A stretch of 41,463 nt of DNA from Candidatus Burkholderia verschuerenii (GTDB taxonomy: Bacteria; Pseudomonadota; Gammaproteobacteria; Burkholderiales; Burkholderiaceae). The position numbers were made by a program, and so were the translations under genes. Positions 18,019 through 27,142 of the stretch are shown here, piece after piece; the stretch's first letter is position 1, and each line of letters starts with the position of its first letter. The stretch lies in NCBI RefSeq assembly GCF_001189365.1, contig NZ_LFJJ01000023.1, positions 1-41,463 of the forward strand. The letters are read 5' to 3'. The notes under the pieces are model-generated. The model made no database searches and was not told the origin of the DNA. It saw only the letters and a program-made list of their open reading frames with translations.

Positions 18019-20105
18019 TGAAGCTCGCCACGTCGCGCAACGATCGCGAGCCGCCTTTCTACGAAAGGTGGGGCGAGTTTCTCGGCACCGAACTCGCGCC
18101 GTTTCCCGGACGCGCGCATTTCATGGTGCGCATGCTGGTCGCGAACTCGCTCGTCATCCTGATCGCGATGACGCTGCAGGTTCCCATGACGGCGCTCGCC
18201 GTCGTGTCCGTGATCAGCACGATCCAGTCGAACGTCGTGCTCACGCGCCTGACGGGCATTCTGACGCTGATCGCGCTGGTGCTGGCCATCGGCACCACGC
18301 TGCTGCTCGTCAAGTTCACTTTCGACTATCCGATGCTGCGCATCGCGTTCGCGGCGCTGATCTACTTCGGCTGCATGTATCTCATGCGCGCGATGAAGCT
18401 CGGCATCATCTTCTCGGGCGTGGGTCTGGTCGTGATCTACGCGCAGTCGATGGTCGACTCCATGCCGTACCCGGAAATCGTCACGCGCTACATCCTCTGG
18501 GCCATGATGGCCACCGTGCTCGGGACGGTGACCGCGCTGTTCGTGAACAGTTTCGTGCTGCAGCGCTCGCCCGGCGAGCAAATGGCCGAAGAAGCGCACG
18601 CACGTCTCGTCGCGCTCGGCGGCGGGCTTGCCGTGCCCGACGCGCCAGTCTCCGTGCGCGCGATGCGGCTCGGCATGGACAAGCTGCAGAAGCTGTTTCA
18701 GTTCGCGTGCATGAGCGCGCCGAAGGATGAAACGCTCAAGCTCTATCGGCAAAGCTGGATCGGGATCGTGTCGCGCGTGCGCTACGGCGTGAACGCGCTG
18801 AGCGCCGCCGATGCCCGCGCCGTGCCGGCATCGGCGCTGCTGGAGCTTGCCACGCAACTCGAAACGCTCGATGCCGCCATTGCAGGAAATGCGCCGTATC
18901 GCTTCGCATTGGAGCCGGCGCATCGCGCGGCGCTGGAAGGCAACGCGAACACCGTGGCCGTGCTGCACGCGCTCGACGCCTTCGCCGACTTCAATGCGGG
19001 CGATGCAGCCATCGCGTCACCGCAGCGCGCCGCCGCGAAAGAGCCGATGTGGCAGCCCGACGCGCGCACCAATCCCGTCTACGTGCAGTTTTCGCTCAAG
19101 GCGCTGATCGCATCACTGATCGGCTATCTCGTTTTCGTGTCGACGCAGTGGGAAGGTATCCACACGATCATGATTAGTGTATCGCTGCTGTTATTCCCCA
19201 CGCTCGGCATGTCGCTGCAACGCATGCCGCTGCGCTTGATCGGTGTGATGCTGGGCTCGTTGGTGGCAATCGCCCTGACCGTGTTCGTGATGCCGCATCT
19301 CGACAGCATCGTCGGCCTGCTGTTGATGCTCGCGCCGGTGTTTCTGATCGGCGGCTGGATCGCGGGCGGGCCGGAGCGCACGGCGTATATCGGCGTGCAG
19401 ATCATCGGCACCGGCTGTCTGCCGCTGCTGGAAGATTTCGGGCCGAGCTACGACCTGACCGAAGTGCGCGACCGTGCGATCGGCATCGTGCTCGGCATCG
19501 TCGTGAGCGCGGTGGTGTTTTCGTGCCTGTGGCCCGAAAGCGAGCGCGGCGCGTTGCGTCAGAAGCTGGCTGCCTTGCTGCGTCAGATCGCGGCGCTGGT
19601 GCGTGCCGAGCAACAGCGCCGCAGCGCGTCGGAACGTCAACAGGCGCTGGTGGGCGCGTGGTCCACCTTGAACGAATGCGAGGCGATGTACGGACGAACC
19701 GTCAACGAAGCCGACTTTCGCGCCGGATCGCAGGTGACGCGCGCAGGTCGCGCGCGGGCGCTGCTCGATCAGGCGCGCCGCATCCTGCTCGCTCAGGACG
19801 ATGTTCATAGCGCGCTCGCCGCCGCGCCCGATGCATCGGAGGCATCGCGCGACGCCGGATCGGCGATCCGGCAAGTGCTCGACCAGACCGGCGATGCACT
19901 GTACCGCTACGCCGATGCCATCGCGCAGTCGGAAGATCCACAGCGGGTGCGCCCTCAGTTGCCCATCGCGGTCCTCGACGCCGTGCATGGCGGCACGGAA
20001 TTGCCGGCGCGCCTGCGCCGGCTGCTGGACGAAGTCGCGGGACTGCCCGACAACGAGCACGCGTCGCATGTTCCCCTGCAGAGGATTGAAGGACCCGCAT
20101 CATGA
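18015..20105 (+). CDS. mdtO: MdtO-type FUSC-family inner-membrane efflux protein
   Basis: 696 aa from ATG 18015, which overlaps the mdtN stop by four bases; a second ATG follows at once. It has two blocks of membrane helices (about residues 38-180, and 365-505), separated and followed by soluble helical domains. Signatures shared with E. coli MdtO include AIVSVISTIQSN-like helix text, WEGIHTIMISVSLLLFPTLGMSLQRM, and LIGGWIAGGPERTAYIGVQ. FUSC proteins export aromatic compounds. In E. coli this operon is linked to puromycin, acriflavine and sulfonamide tolerance; the substrate here is unknown. Confidence 0.9.
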   Translation: MMKLATSRNDREPPFYERWGEFLGTELAPFPGRAHFMVRMLVANSLVILIAMTLQVPMTALAVVSVISTIQSNVVLTRLTGILTLIALVLAIGTTLLLVKFTFDYPMLRIAFAALIYFGCMYLMRAMKLGIIFSGVGLVVIYAQSMVDSMPYPEIVTRYILWAMMATVLGTVTALFVNSFVLQRSPGEQMAEEAHARLVALGGGLAVPDAPVSVRAMRLGMDKLQKLFQFACMSAPKDETLKLYRQSWIGIVSRVRYGVNALSAADARAVPASALLELATQLETLDAAIAGNAPYRFALEPAHRAALEGNANTVAVLHALDAFADFNAGDAAIASPQRAAAKEPMWQPDARTNPVYVQFSLKALIASLIGYLVFVSTQWEGIHTIMISVSLLLFPTLGMSLQRMPLRLIGVMLGSLVAIALTVFVMPHLDSIVGLLLMLAPVFLIGGWIAGGPERTAYIGVQIIGTGCLPLLEDFGPSYDLTEVRDRAIGIVLGIVVSAVVFSCLWPESERGALRQKLAALLRQIAALVRAEQQRRSASERQQALVGAWSTLNECEAMYGRTVNEADFRAGSQVTRAGRARALLDQARRILLAQDDVHSALAAAPDASEASRDAGSAIRQVLDQTGDALYRYADAIAQSEDPQRVRPQLPIAVLDAVHGGTELPARLRRLLDEVAGLPDNEHASHVPLQRIEGPAS

Positions 20106-21607
20106 TTGTCGAATCCCTCCGTTTGTCGATCTGCGCGACCGTCCTTGCCGCACTCGCCGGTTGCGCGCTGATTCGTGACGACAGCGCGCCGCATCAGCAA
20201 ATCTCGTCGGCGGGTTTGTCGACGGCGATGACACGCGACATGCATCTTCCCGCCGGCGAATGGCCTTCCGCGCACTGGTGGACGCGTTACGGCGATGCGC
20301 AACTGAACGGGCTGATGGACCGCATGCTGAACGGCTCGCCGACCATTGCGGCGGCGCGTGAGCGGATCGCGTCGGCGCGCGCGCAGGCCGATCTGGTGAG
20401 CGGCGGTTCGTCGCCGCAAGTGGTGGCGGCGGCGCTGCTCAACGTGCAACACGAATCGGCGAACGGTCTGCTCGGTCCCTACGCGCAAAATCTGCCGCGT
20501 CTGGGTATCGACGGTCCGTGGTACACGGAAGGGCTGATCGGCGTGGGCGGCAGTCTCACGATCGATCTGTGGGGACGTCATCGCGCGCAGGTCGATGCCG
20601 CGATGGGCATGCAACAGGCCCACGAAGCCGAACTTGCCGCCGCCGAACTCGAACTGACGACCGACGCGGCACGCCTCTATTTCGCGATTCAGGCGGGTTA
20701 TCAACTGCTCGATCTGCTGGAGGCATCGCGGCAGGCGCTGAGTTTCGCCGTACAGGCGCATCAGGGCAAGAAGGCGCAGGGCCTCGACGCGCAAACGTCG
20801 ATCTTCGGCGCGCGCGGAGAGTTGCTGACCGTTGAGCGTCAGATCGTGGCGACGCAGGCGCAGATCGCGCAAGGCCGCGTGGCGTTGCGCGCGCTCGTCA
20901 ACGCACCGGACGACGATGCGCTGGCCTTGCAGCGGGTCGCGCTGCCGTCGCCGTCCGCCGGTCTGCCGGACGATCTGCCGTATCAACTGCTGGCGCGCCG
21001 CCCGGATTTGCAGGCGCTGCGCTGGTACGTGCAGGCCTCGCTCAGTCAGGTCGATGCGGCGCGCGCGGCCTTTTATCCGAGTCTCGATCTCAAGGCGCTG
21101 TTCGCCTTCGACACCCTGCATCTGAACACGCTGCTGCGCGCATCGAGCCAGCAGATGAACTTCATCCCCGGTCTGTATCTGCCGATCTTCGACGGCGGGC
21201 GGCTCAACGCCAATCTGCGCAACGAGCGCGCGGCCAGCAATGCGCTCATCGAACAGTACAACCAGGCCGTGCTGAACGCGGTCAAGGACGTCGCGATCAA
21301 CGGCAACCAGTTGCAGGCGCTCGGCCAGGAACGCGCGCTTCAGGACGACAAGCTGCGCGCCGCGCATTTCGCGCTCGATGCCGCTAACGCATCGCTCGAG
21401 CGCGGGCTGACCAGCCGGCTCGTCGCGACGCAGGCGCACCTGCCGGTCATCGTCGAACGGATCGCGCTGCTGGCGCTGGACGAACGTCGCGTCGGTCAGG
21501 AAATCGGGCTGATCAAGGCGCTCGGCGGCAGCTATCGCAGCGGGGCGGATCAGATCGCCGCAAACGCGCCGTCGGGCGCATCGGGCGCTGCGTCGACCGA
21601 GCGCTGA
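20102..21607 (+). CDS. mdtP: MdtP-type outer-membrane efflux lipoprotein
   Basis: 501 aa from ATG 20102, overlapping the mdtO stop by four bases. Lipobox LAALAGC gives Cys21, followed by ALIRDDSAPHQQ, almost as in E. coli MdtP (CALVRKDSAPHQQ). Further matches: GPWYTEGLIGVGGSLTIDLWG, LARRPDLQALRWYVQASLSQVD, FIPGLYLPIFDGGRLNANL. It is the TolC-like channel of the MdtNOP system. Overlapping starts and stops through mdtN-mdtO-mdtP show tight co-translation. Confidence 0.92.
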   Translation: MIVESLRLSICATVLAALAGCALIRDDSAPHQQISSAGLSTAMTRDMHLPAGEWPSAHWWTRYGDAQLNGLMDRMLNGSPTIAAARERIASARAQADLVSGGSSPQVVAAALLNVQHESANGLLGPYAQNLPRLGIDGPWYTEGLIGVGGSLTIDLWGRHRAQVDAAMGMQQAHEAELAAAELELTTDAARLYFAIQAGYQLLDLLEASRQALSFAVQAHQGKKAQGLDAQTSIFGARGELLTVERQIVATQAQIAQGRVALRALVNAPDDDALALQRVALPSPSAGLPDDLPYQLLARRPDLQALRWYVQASLSQVDAARAAFYPSLDLKALFAFDTLHLNTLLRASSQQMNFIPGLYLPIFDGGRLNANLRNERAASNALIEQYNQAVLNAVKDVAINGNQLQALGQERALQDDKLRAAHFALDAANASLERGLTSRLVATQAHLPVIVERIALLALDERRVGQEIGLIKALGGSYRSGADQIAANAPSGASGAASTER

Positions 21608-21759
21608 CGGACCACTGACGGCGGCGGCGCATGAGCGCCAAGTCGTCGTTGCACGAAGGAGAAAGCATCGGGCGGTGCGCATCCGCCCGGTGAGCTCGTG
21701 ATGAAGGCGCGGCACCGGCCTTCGACCCTTGGCTTCCTTTTCAATCCGGGAAGAGACGA

Positions 21760-23676
21760 ATGAAACCAATACGATCCAAGAAAACCAGTCTGGCGGCGTT
21801 ACTGAGCACGTTCGCGTTCGTCGTGCCGCTGGCACTGGCGCAAGGCGCGGTCGCGCCGGCCCCGGCGCCCGCGGCTCCCGCGGGCGGCGGCCAGACGCCG
21901 TCGGTGCTGCCGTATCCCGATTTCCATTTCACCGGCAAGATCGGTGAAACGTTCAAGGATTCGGACAAGCCGACCTTCCCGCAGCCGGTCCAGCCGCCGA
22001 AGGGCACGCCGAACGTGCTGCTCATCATGCTGGACGATGTCGGCTTCGGCCAGTTCGATGCCAGCGGCGGCACCGTGCCGTCGCCCGCGATGGACAAGCT
22101 CGCCCACGAAGGCCTGATGTACAACCGCTTCCACACGACCGCGATGTGCTCGCCGAGCCGCGCGGCGCTGTTGACCGGGCGCGATCCGCACGTCGTCGCC
22201 AACGGCATCCTGACGGAAATGAGCACGGGCTACGACGGCTACACCAGTCTGATTCCGCGCTCCGCCGCGACGGTCGGCGAAATTCTGCGCCAGAACGGCT
22301 ACTCGACGGCATGGATCGGCAAGAACCACAACACGCCGCCGTGGGAAACCAGCGAAATCGGACCGTTCGATCACTGGCCGAACGGCTGGGGCTTCGAGTA
22401 TTTCTACGGTTTCAACGCGGCCGATTCGAGCCAGTTCCAGCCGAATCTCTATGAGAACCGCACGCGCGTGCCGGCATCGACGGATCCGAACTATCACCTG
22501 ACCACGGACTTCGCCGATCACGCGATCGACTGGATCCACAAGGAAAAGGCGATCGCGCCGGACAAGCCGTTCTTCCTGTACCTCGCGCCGGCCGCGACGC
22601 ACGCGCCGCATCAGCCGCCGAAGGACTGGATCGACAAGTACAAGGGCCAGTTCGACATGGGCTGGGACAAGTACCGCGAGATGACGCTCGAGCGTCAGAA
22701 GAAGCTCGGCATCGTGCCTCAGAACACGGATCTGACAGCACGTCCGGCCGAAATTCCGGCGTGGGATTCGCTCGAACCGAAGCAGAAGCAACTGTACGCG
22801 CGCATGATGGAAATTTTCGCCGCGTACGGCGCGCACGCCGACTACGAAATGGGCCGCGTGATCGACGCCGTCAAGAAGCTTCCCGACGCCGACAACACCA
22901 TGATCATCTACATCATGGGCGACAACGGCGCGTCCTGCGAAGGCGGTCTCGGCGGCATCACGAACGAGCTGATCACCGTCAATGGCATGAAGCAGGACTG
23001 GCAGGACGTGTACAAGGTCATGAACGAACTCGGTGGCCCGAAGCACTTCAACCATATGCCGATCGGCTGGGCGCACGCGATGGACACGCCGTTCCAGTGG
23101 ACCAAGCAGGTGGCGTCGCACTTCGGCGGCACGCGTAATCCGCTCATCATCGACTGGCCGGCGGGCATCAGGCAGGGCGGGCAGATCCGCTCGCAGTTCA
23201 GCCATCTGACGGACATCATGCCGACCATTCTGGAAGCGGCGCACGTGACGATTCCGACGCGCGTGAACGGTGTCGATCAGACGCCGCTCGACGGCATCGC
23301 GATGAACTACACGTTCAACGATCCGAAGGCACCCGAGCGCCGTCACGAGCAGATGTGGGAACTGCTGATCAACCGCGGCATGTACAAGGACGGCTGGATG
23401 GCGTCGTCGCTGGCGTCCAATCCGTTGCAGGTGCAGCGTCACGACGTCGACATCAACAAGGTGCCCTGGGAACTGTACAACGTCGATCAGGACTTTTCGC
23501 AGGCGCACAACGTCGCGGACAAGTATCCTGAAAAGCTGAAGGAACTGCAGGCGCTGTGGTGGGAACAGGCGAAGACGCATAACGTGCTGCCGCTCGACTG
23601 GCGCGGTCCGGAGCGTTTCTCGGACGAACTCACGGGCCGTCCGAACCTCGCGAACGGACGCACGAAGTTCGTGTAA
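21760..23676 (+). CDS. Arylsulfatase catalytic part, ended by an in-frame TAA
   Basis: 638 aa before the stop. Signal peptide about 1-29 (VVPLALA). The sulfatase core is intact: metal-binding Asp92-Asp93 (LIMLDDVGFG), formylglycine precursor Cys130 in the CSPSR motif (TTAMCSPSRAALLTGR), and a further metal site GDNGASCEGG. It would hydrolyse sulfate esters in the periplasm once Cys130 is converted to formylglycine. The neighbouring radical-SAM maturase does that chemistry. The TAA at 23674-23676 cuts the protein at a point where related proteins read on through a tyrosine (FVYY-like). The same frame stays open for 161 more codons. The catalytic domain could still fold. GGGAAG lies upstream of the ATG. 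Confidence 0.88.
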   Translation: MKPIRSKKTSLAALLSTFAFVVPLALAQGAVAPAPAPAAPAGGGQTPSVLPYPDFHFTGKIGETFKDSDKPTFPQPVQPPKGTPNVLLIMLDDVGFGQFDASGGTVPSPAMDKLAHEGLMYNRFHTTAMCSPSRAALLTGRDPHVVANGILTEMSTGYDGYTSLIPRSAATVGEILRQNGYSTAWIGKNHNTPPWETSEIGPFDHWPNGWGFEYFYGFNAADSSQFQPNLYENRTRVPASTDPNYHLTTDFADHAIDWIHKEKAIAPDKPFFLYLAPAATHAPHQPPKDWIDKYKGQFDMGWDKYREMTLERQKKLGIVPQNTDLTARPAEIPAWDSLEPKQKQLYARMMEIFAAYGAHADYEMGRVIDAVKKLPDADNTMIIYIMGDNGASCEGGLGGITNELITVNGMKQDWQDVYKVMNELGGPKHFNHMPIGWAHAMDTPFQWTKQVASHFGGTRNPLIIDWPAGIRQGGQIRSQFSHLTDIMPTILEAAHVTIPTRVNGVDQTPLDGIAMNYTFNDPKAPERRHEQMWELLINRGMYKDGWMASSLASNPLQVQRHDVDINKVPWELYNVDQDFSQAHNVADKYPEKLKELQALWWEQAKTHNVLPLDWRGPERFSDELTGRPNLANGRTKFV

Positions 23677-24159
23677 GACTTCCCGCTCGTGGGCCTGCCG
23701 GAAGGATCGGCGCCGGACCTGAAGAACAAGTCGTTCACCGTCACGGCGGAAACGCAGGTGCCGTCTAAGGGCGCGAACGGCATGATCTTCACGCATGGCG
23801 GCTTCACGGCGGGCTGGGGTTTCTACACGCAGAACGGCAAGCTCGTCGTGTCGCACAACTTCCTCGATATGGAGCGTTATCGCGTCGTGTCGACGAGCAA
23901 CGTGCCGACCGGCAAGGTCACGCTGTCGTTCCACTTCCAGTACGACGGCGGTGGTCTCGGCAAGGGCGGCGTCGTGACGATGTTCGCCAACGGCAAGCAG
24001 ATCGGGCAGGGCCGTATCGAGAAGACGGTGCCGATGAAGTACACGTCGTTCGAATCGCAGGATATCGGTCAGGACGCCGGCACGCCGGTCGACAACACCT
24101 ATAAGCCGCCATTCAAGTTCGACGGCAAGATCGACAAGCTGACGGTCGAGCTGCAATAA
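23677..24159 (+). pseudogene. Detached C-terminal beta-sandwich domain of the arylsulfatase
   Basis: The frame of the sulfatase continues after the TAA (DFPLVGLPEGSAPDLKNKSF) and encodes the usual C-terminal domain: FTVTAETQVP, GWGFYTQNGKLVVSHNFL, VTLSFHFQYDGGGLGKGG, GKIDKLTVEL. Joined to the upstream part it gives a 799-aa protein, the normal size for this type. A single base change, TAC to TAA at 23676, would explain the break. Nothing suggests independent translation: the first ATG in frame is absent until well inside (a GTG at 23689 has no ribosome site). Confidence 0.75.
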
Positions 24160-24192
24160 GCGGTACGCAGCACGCTTTGGCGTGAGCGAAGC

Positions 24193-24226
24193 AGGGTGGC
24201 GCGCTGTCTCGGCAGCGCGCCACCCT
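24193..24226 (+). terminator. Strong hairpin between sulfatase and maturase
   Basis: AGGGTGGCGCGCTG (24193-24206) and CAGCGCGCCACCCT (24213-24226) form a perfect 14-bp stem with loop TCTCGG. The tail TCACTGTTTC is only mildly T-rich. It could terminate, attenuate or stabilise the upstream message, lowering the amount of maturase made relative to sulfatase. Confidence 0.6.
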
Positions 24227-24251
24227 TCACTGTTTCTGGAAGGAGAGCGAC

Positions 24252-25510
24252 ATGTCCGCCAACGCCGGTTTTCATGCCATGGCCAAGCCCAGCGGCCCGG
24301 ACTGCAATCTCGATTGCGCGTACTGCTTCTATCTGGAGAAGGCCGCGCTGTATCGCGACGAGGCGCGGCATCGCATGAGCGACGACACGCTCGATGCCTA
24401 CGTGCGCCAGTACATCGAAGCGACGCCGGCGGATCACGAAGTCGTGTTCACATGGCAAGGCGGCGAACCGACGCTGCTCGGCCTCGAATTCTACGAACGC
24501 GCGGTGCGTTTGCAGCAGCGCCACGGCGCGGGCCGGCGCATCGCCAACAGCTTTCAGACCAACGGCCTGCTGATCGACGAGACGTGGTGCGCGTTTTTCA
24601 AGGAGCACGATTTTCTGATCGGCCTGTCGCTCGACGGACCGGCGGAGATTCACGACGAATATCGCGTGACGGTAGGTGGACGGCCGTCTCACGCGCTCGT
24701 CATGCGTGCGCTTCGGCTGTTCCAGTCGCATGGCGTGCGATACAACGTGCTGGCCTGCGTGAACCGTCGCAGCGCGCAAGCGCCGCTGGAGGTGTACCGG
24801 TTTCTGCGTGACAACGGCGTCGAATACGTGCAGTTCATTCCGGTGGTCGAGCGTCTGCCCGCATCGCGGGAGCGCGGGATCGGCCTGACTTTGCGCGCGC
24901 CGGACGGCAAGGTGCTAGCCGCCGCCGCGCCGGCCATCGACGGCGAGGTGACGGAATGGTCGGTGCGCCCGGAAGACTACGGCACGTTTTTGAGCGCGAT
25001 CGTCGACGAATTGGTCCGTCACGACGTCGGCACGATGCACGTGATGAACATCGAATGGGCGCTGGCGAATTTCATGGGACGCCCCGGCGCGTCGTGCCAC
25101 CATCAGCCGACTTGCGGTAAGGCTGTCGTCGTCGAACACAACGGCGACGTCTACGCCTGCGATCACTATGTCTATCCCGATTACCGTCTCGGCAATCTCG
25201 GCACCGACGATCTGACCTCAATGATGGCGCTGCCGCAGCAGACGCGCTTCGGTCAGGACAAGTTCGATACCTTGCCTGCGCAATGCCGGCGCTGTTCGAT
25301 GCTCAAGGGCTGCTGGGGAGGATGTCCGAAGCATCGTTTTGCGATGTCGGAAGACGGCGAAGCAGGGCTGAATTCCTGTGCAAAGGCTACTTTCATTTCT
25401 TCAGTCACAGCGTGCCGTGGCTGAAAGCCTTGTCGCAGATCATCTTGAGCGGGCGGCCCGCGAGCGATATTCTTCGCACGAACGTGGTCTTTTCGCGCAA
25501 ACCTGGTTGA
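24252..25510 (+). pseudogene. Anaerobic sulfatase-maturating enzyme (radical SAM/SPASM), frameshifted near its end
   Basis: GGAAGGAG precedes ATG 24252. The radical-SAM cluster motif CNLDCAYC (CxxxCxxC) is at residues 18-25. TWQGGEPTLLG is the SAM-binding GGE motif. The SPASM region has GASCHHQPTCGKAVV, the catalytic-base region DVYACDHYV and CRRCSMLKGCWGGCPKHRF. The frame reaches a stop at 25424 with unrelated residues, while the frame open to 25510 encodes LCKGYFHFFSHSVPWLKALSQIILSGRP, the family's normal end. One base is missing near 25374-25377 (AATTCCTG where AATTACCTG is expected). The corrected protein would be about 419 aa. It converts the sulfatase cysteine to formylglycine without oxygen. 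Confidence 0.8.
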
Positions 25511-25894
25511 CTGTACGGCGCGTATATTTTGAGCAGTTTTGAAACAAACGCTCGCTGATCGTCAATTTACGTAGGCATTCGAATCGATCGGATTGGCCCG
25601 ATCGGATCGATATCTATAATCGGCAGGCGGACAGGTGCGGCTGTGCCCGACCTCATGGTTCCGACACGCAGAGCGGGACGTCATCCGCCCGAGACTTTCC
25701 GCGTTCGGAATTGTAAAAATAAGTTATCCAAAACGTAAGAGACATGGCGCTGTCAGGACATCGTTCTGACCGGCGCGGCCGTCCCTTGCCTTTTTCATTT
25801 GCGTCGATGGCGAGTTTGCATCCGTCACTGGCTCACGCCATGTACGCACGCCTTCATCGTCAGTTTCGTCAGCTACTAAAGGGGTTTGCACTCA
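25511..25894 (+). promoter_or_regulatory. Upstream region of the second RND operon, with promoter and repeats
   Basis: TTGGCC (25593-25598), 16 bases, TATAAT (25615-25620) is a good sigma70 promoter. Around it are ATCGATC (25583-25589) and GATCGAT (25605-25611) as an inverted repeat, and CGATCGGA twice (25585-25592, 25599-25606) with a 14-bp period. This is a plausible operator for an unknown regulator. The AcrR-type palindrome of the first pump is absent. No gene is credible in the remaining leader. Confidence 0.5.
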
Positions 25895-27124
25895 ATGCGT
25901 TTCGAACGGATTCCAACCCGCCTCATTACCGTTGCGACGGCCGCCATGTTGCTGGCCGCGTGCGGCGACAAGCATCCCGCCATGACGCCGCATACGCCGG
26001 AAGTCGGCGTCGTGACCTTGCAGACGGCGTCCGTGCCGGTCGTCAGCGAATTGCCGGGCCGCACCAGCGCGTTCCTCGATGCGCAGGTGCGCGCGCGTGT
26101 CGATGGCATCGTGCTGCGTCGCGAGTTCACCGAAGGCGGGCTCGTCAAGCAGGGTCAGCGGCTGTACAAGATCGATCCCGCGCCGTATATCGCGCGGCTC
26201 GAACCGGCCAAGGCGTCGCTCGCGAAGGCGAATGCATCGCTCGTGTCGGCGCGGGCGCTGGCCGAACGCTACAAGGTGCTGGTCGCGGCGAACGCGGTGA
26301 GCAAGCAGGACTACGACAACGCCGTTGCCGCGCAAGGCGAAGCGCTCGCGCAGGTCGCATCGGCGAAGGCGGATGTGCAGACCGCGCAGATCAACGTCGG
26401 CTATACGGATGTCGTCTCGCCGGTGACCGGTCAGGTGGGCATCTCGCAAGTCACGCCGGGCGCGTACGTGCAGGCCGCGCAGGCCACGCTGATGGTCACC
26501 GTGCAGCAGTTCGATCCGGTCTATGTCGATCTGACGCAATCGAGTCTCGACGGCCTCAAGCTGTGCCGCCAGATTCAGGAAGGCCATCTGACGACCTCCG
26601 GTCCCGATGCCGCCAAGGTCACGCTGATTCTCGAAGACGGCCGCGAGTATCCCGAGAAGGGCCGGCTCCAGTTCACCGACGTATCAGTCGATCAGTTGAC
26701 CGGTTCGGTCACCGTGCGCGCCGTGTTCGAGAACAAGGACCACATGCTGCTGCCGGGCATGTTCGTGCGCGCGCGTATCGAGGAAGGCGTGAATCCGCAG
26801 GTGCTCGTCGTGCCGGTGGTGGGCGTCACGCACGACCAGAAGGGCACCACCATCGCGATGGTGGTCGATAAAAACAACAAGGTCGCGCCGCGTCCGATCG
26901 TGACGTCGGGCACGTACGGTCAGAACTGGATCGTCGAAAGCGGCGTGCAGCCTGGCGATCGCGTGATCGTCGAAGGCATCGACAAGGTGCGGCCGGGCAT
27001 GGAAGTGAAGGCGGTCGCGGCCAATCTGCCGCAGGTCGCCGGCTCGCCCGCGGCGGCATCGGGCGCATCGGACGTGAAGGCGGATGCGGCGCCGCCGCGC
27101 GCGTCGTCCGGCGTCGGCGCGTAA
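25895..27124 (+). CDS. RND efflux periplasmic adaptor, paralog of BpeA
   Basis: 409 aa from ATG 25895 (a TTG nine bases upstream is less likely). Lipobox LLAAC gives Cys23. The sequence runs parallel to the 10237 adaptor throughout: ELPGRTSAFLDAQVRARVDGIVLRREFTEGG, SQVTPGAYVQAAQATLM, LPGMFVRARIEEG, GIDKVRPGMEVKAV. It differs in a shorter Ala-rich tail. It starts a second RND operon with no regulator beside it, so control is likely from elsewhere. Confidence 0.93.
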   Translation: MRFERIPTRLITVATAAMLLAACGDKHPAMTPHTPEVGVVTLQTASVPVVSELPGRTSAFLDAQVRARVDGIVLRREFTEGGLVKQGQRLYKIDPAPYIARLEPAKASLAKANASLVSARALAERYKVLVAANAVSKQDYDNAVAAQGEALAQVASAKADVQTAQINVGYTDVVSPVTGQVGISQVTPGAYVQAAQATLMVTVQQFDPVYVDLTQSSLDGLKLCRQIQEGHLTTSGPDAAKVTLILEDGREYPEKGRLQFTDVSVDQLTGSVTVRAVFENKDHMLLPGMFVRARIEEGVNPQVLVVPVVGVTHDQKGTTIAMVVDKNNKVAPRPIVTSGTYGQNWIVESGVQPGDRVIVEGIDKVRPGMEVKAVAANLPQVAGSPAAASGASDVKADAAPPRASSGVGA

Positions 27125-27142
27125 GCACGGGAGTCAGGCCAC

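Noticed and set aside
23674-23676. Recoded stop (selenocysteine or pyrrolysine) in the sulfatase
   Set aside because: The codon is TAA, which is used for neither, and related proteins have tyrosine in this area.
25370-25380. Programmed ribosomal frameshift in the maturase
   Set aside because: No slippery heptamer or downstream structure is apparent, and other family members read in one frame.
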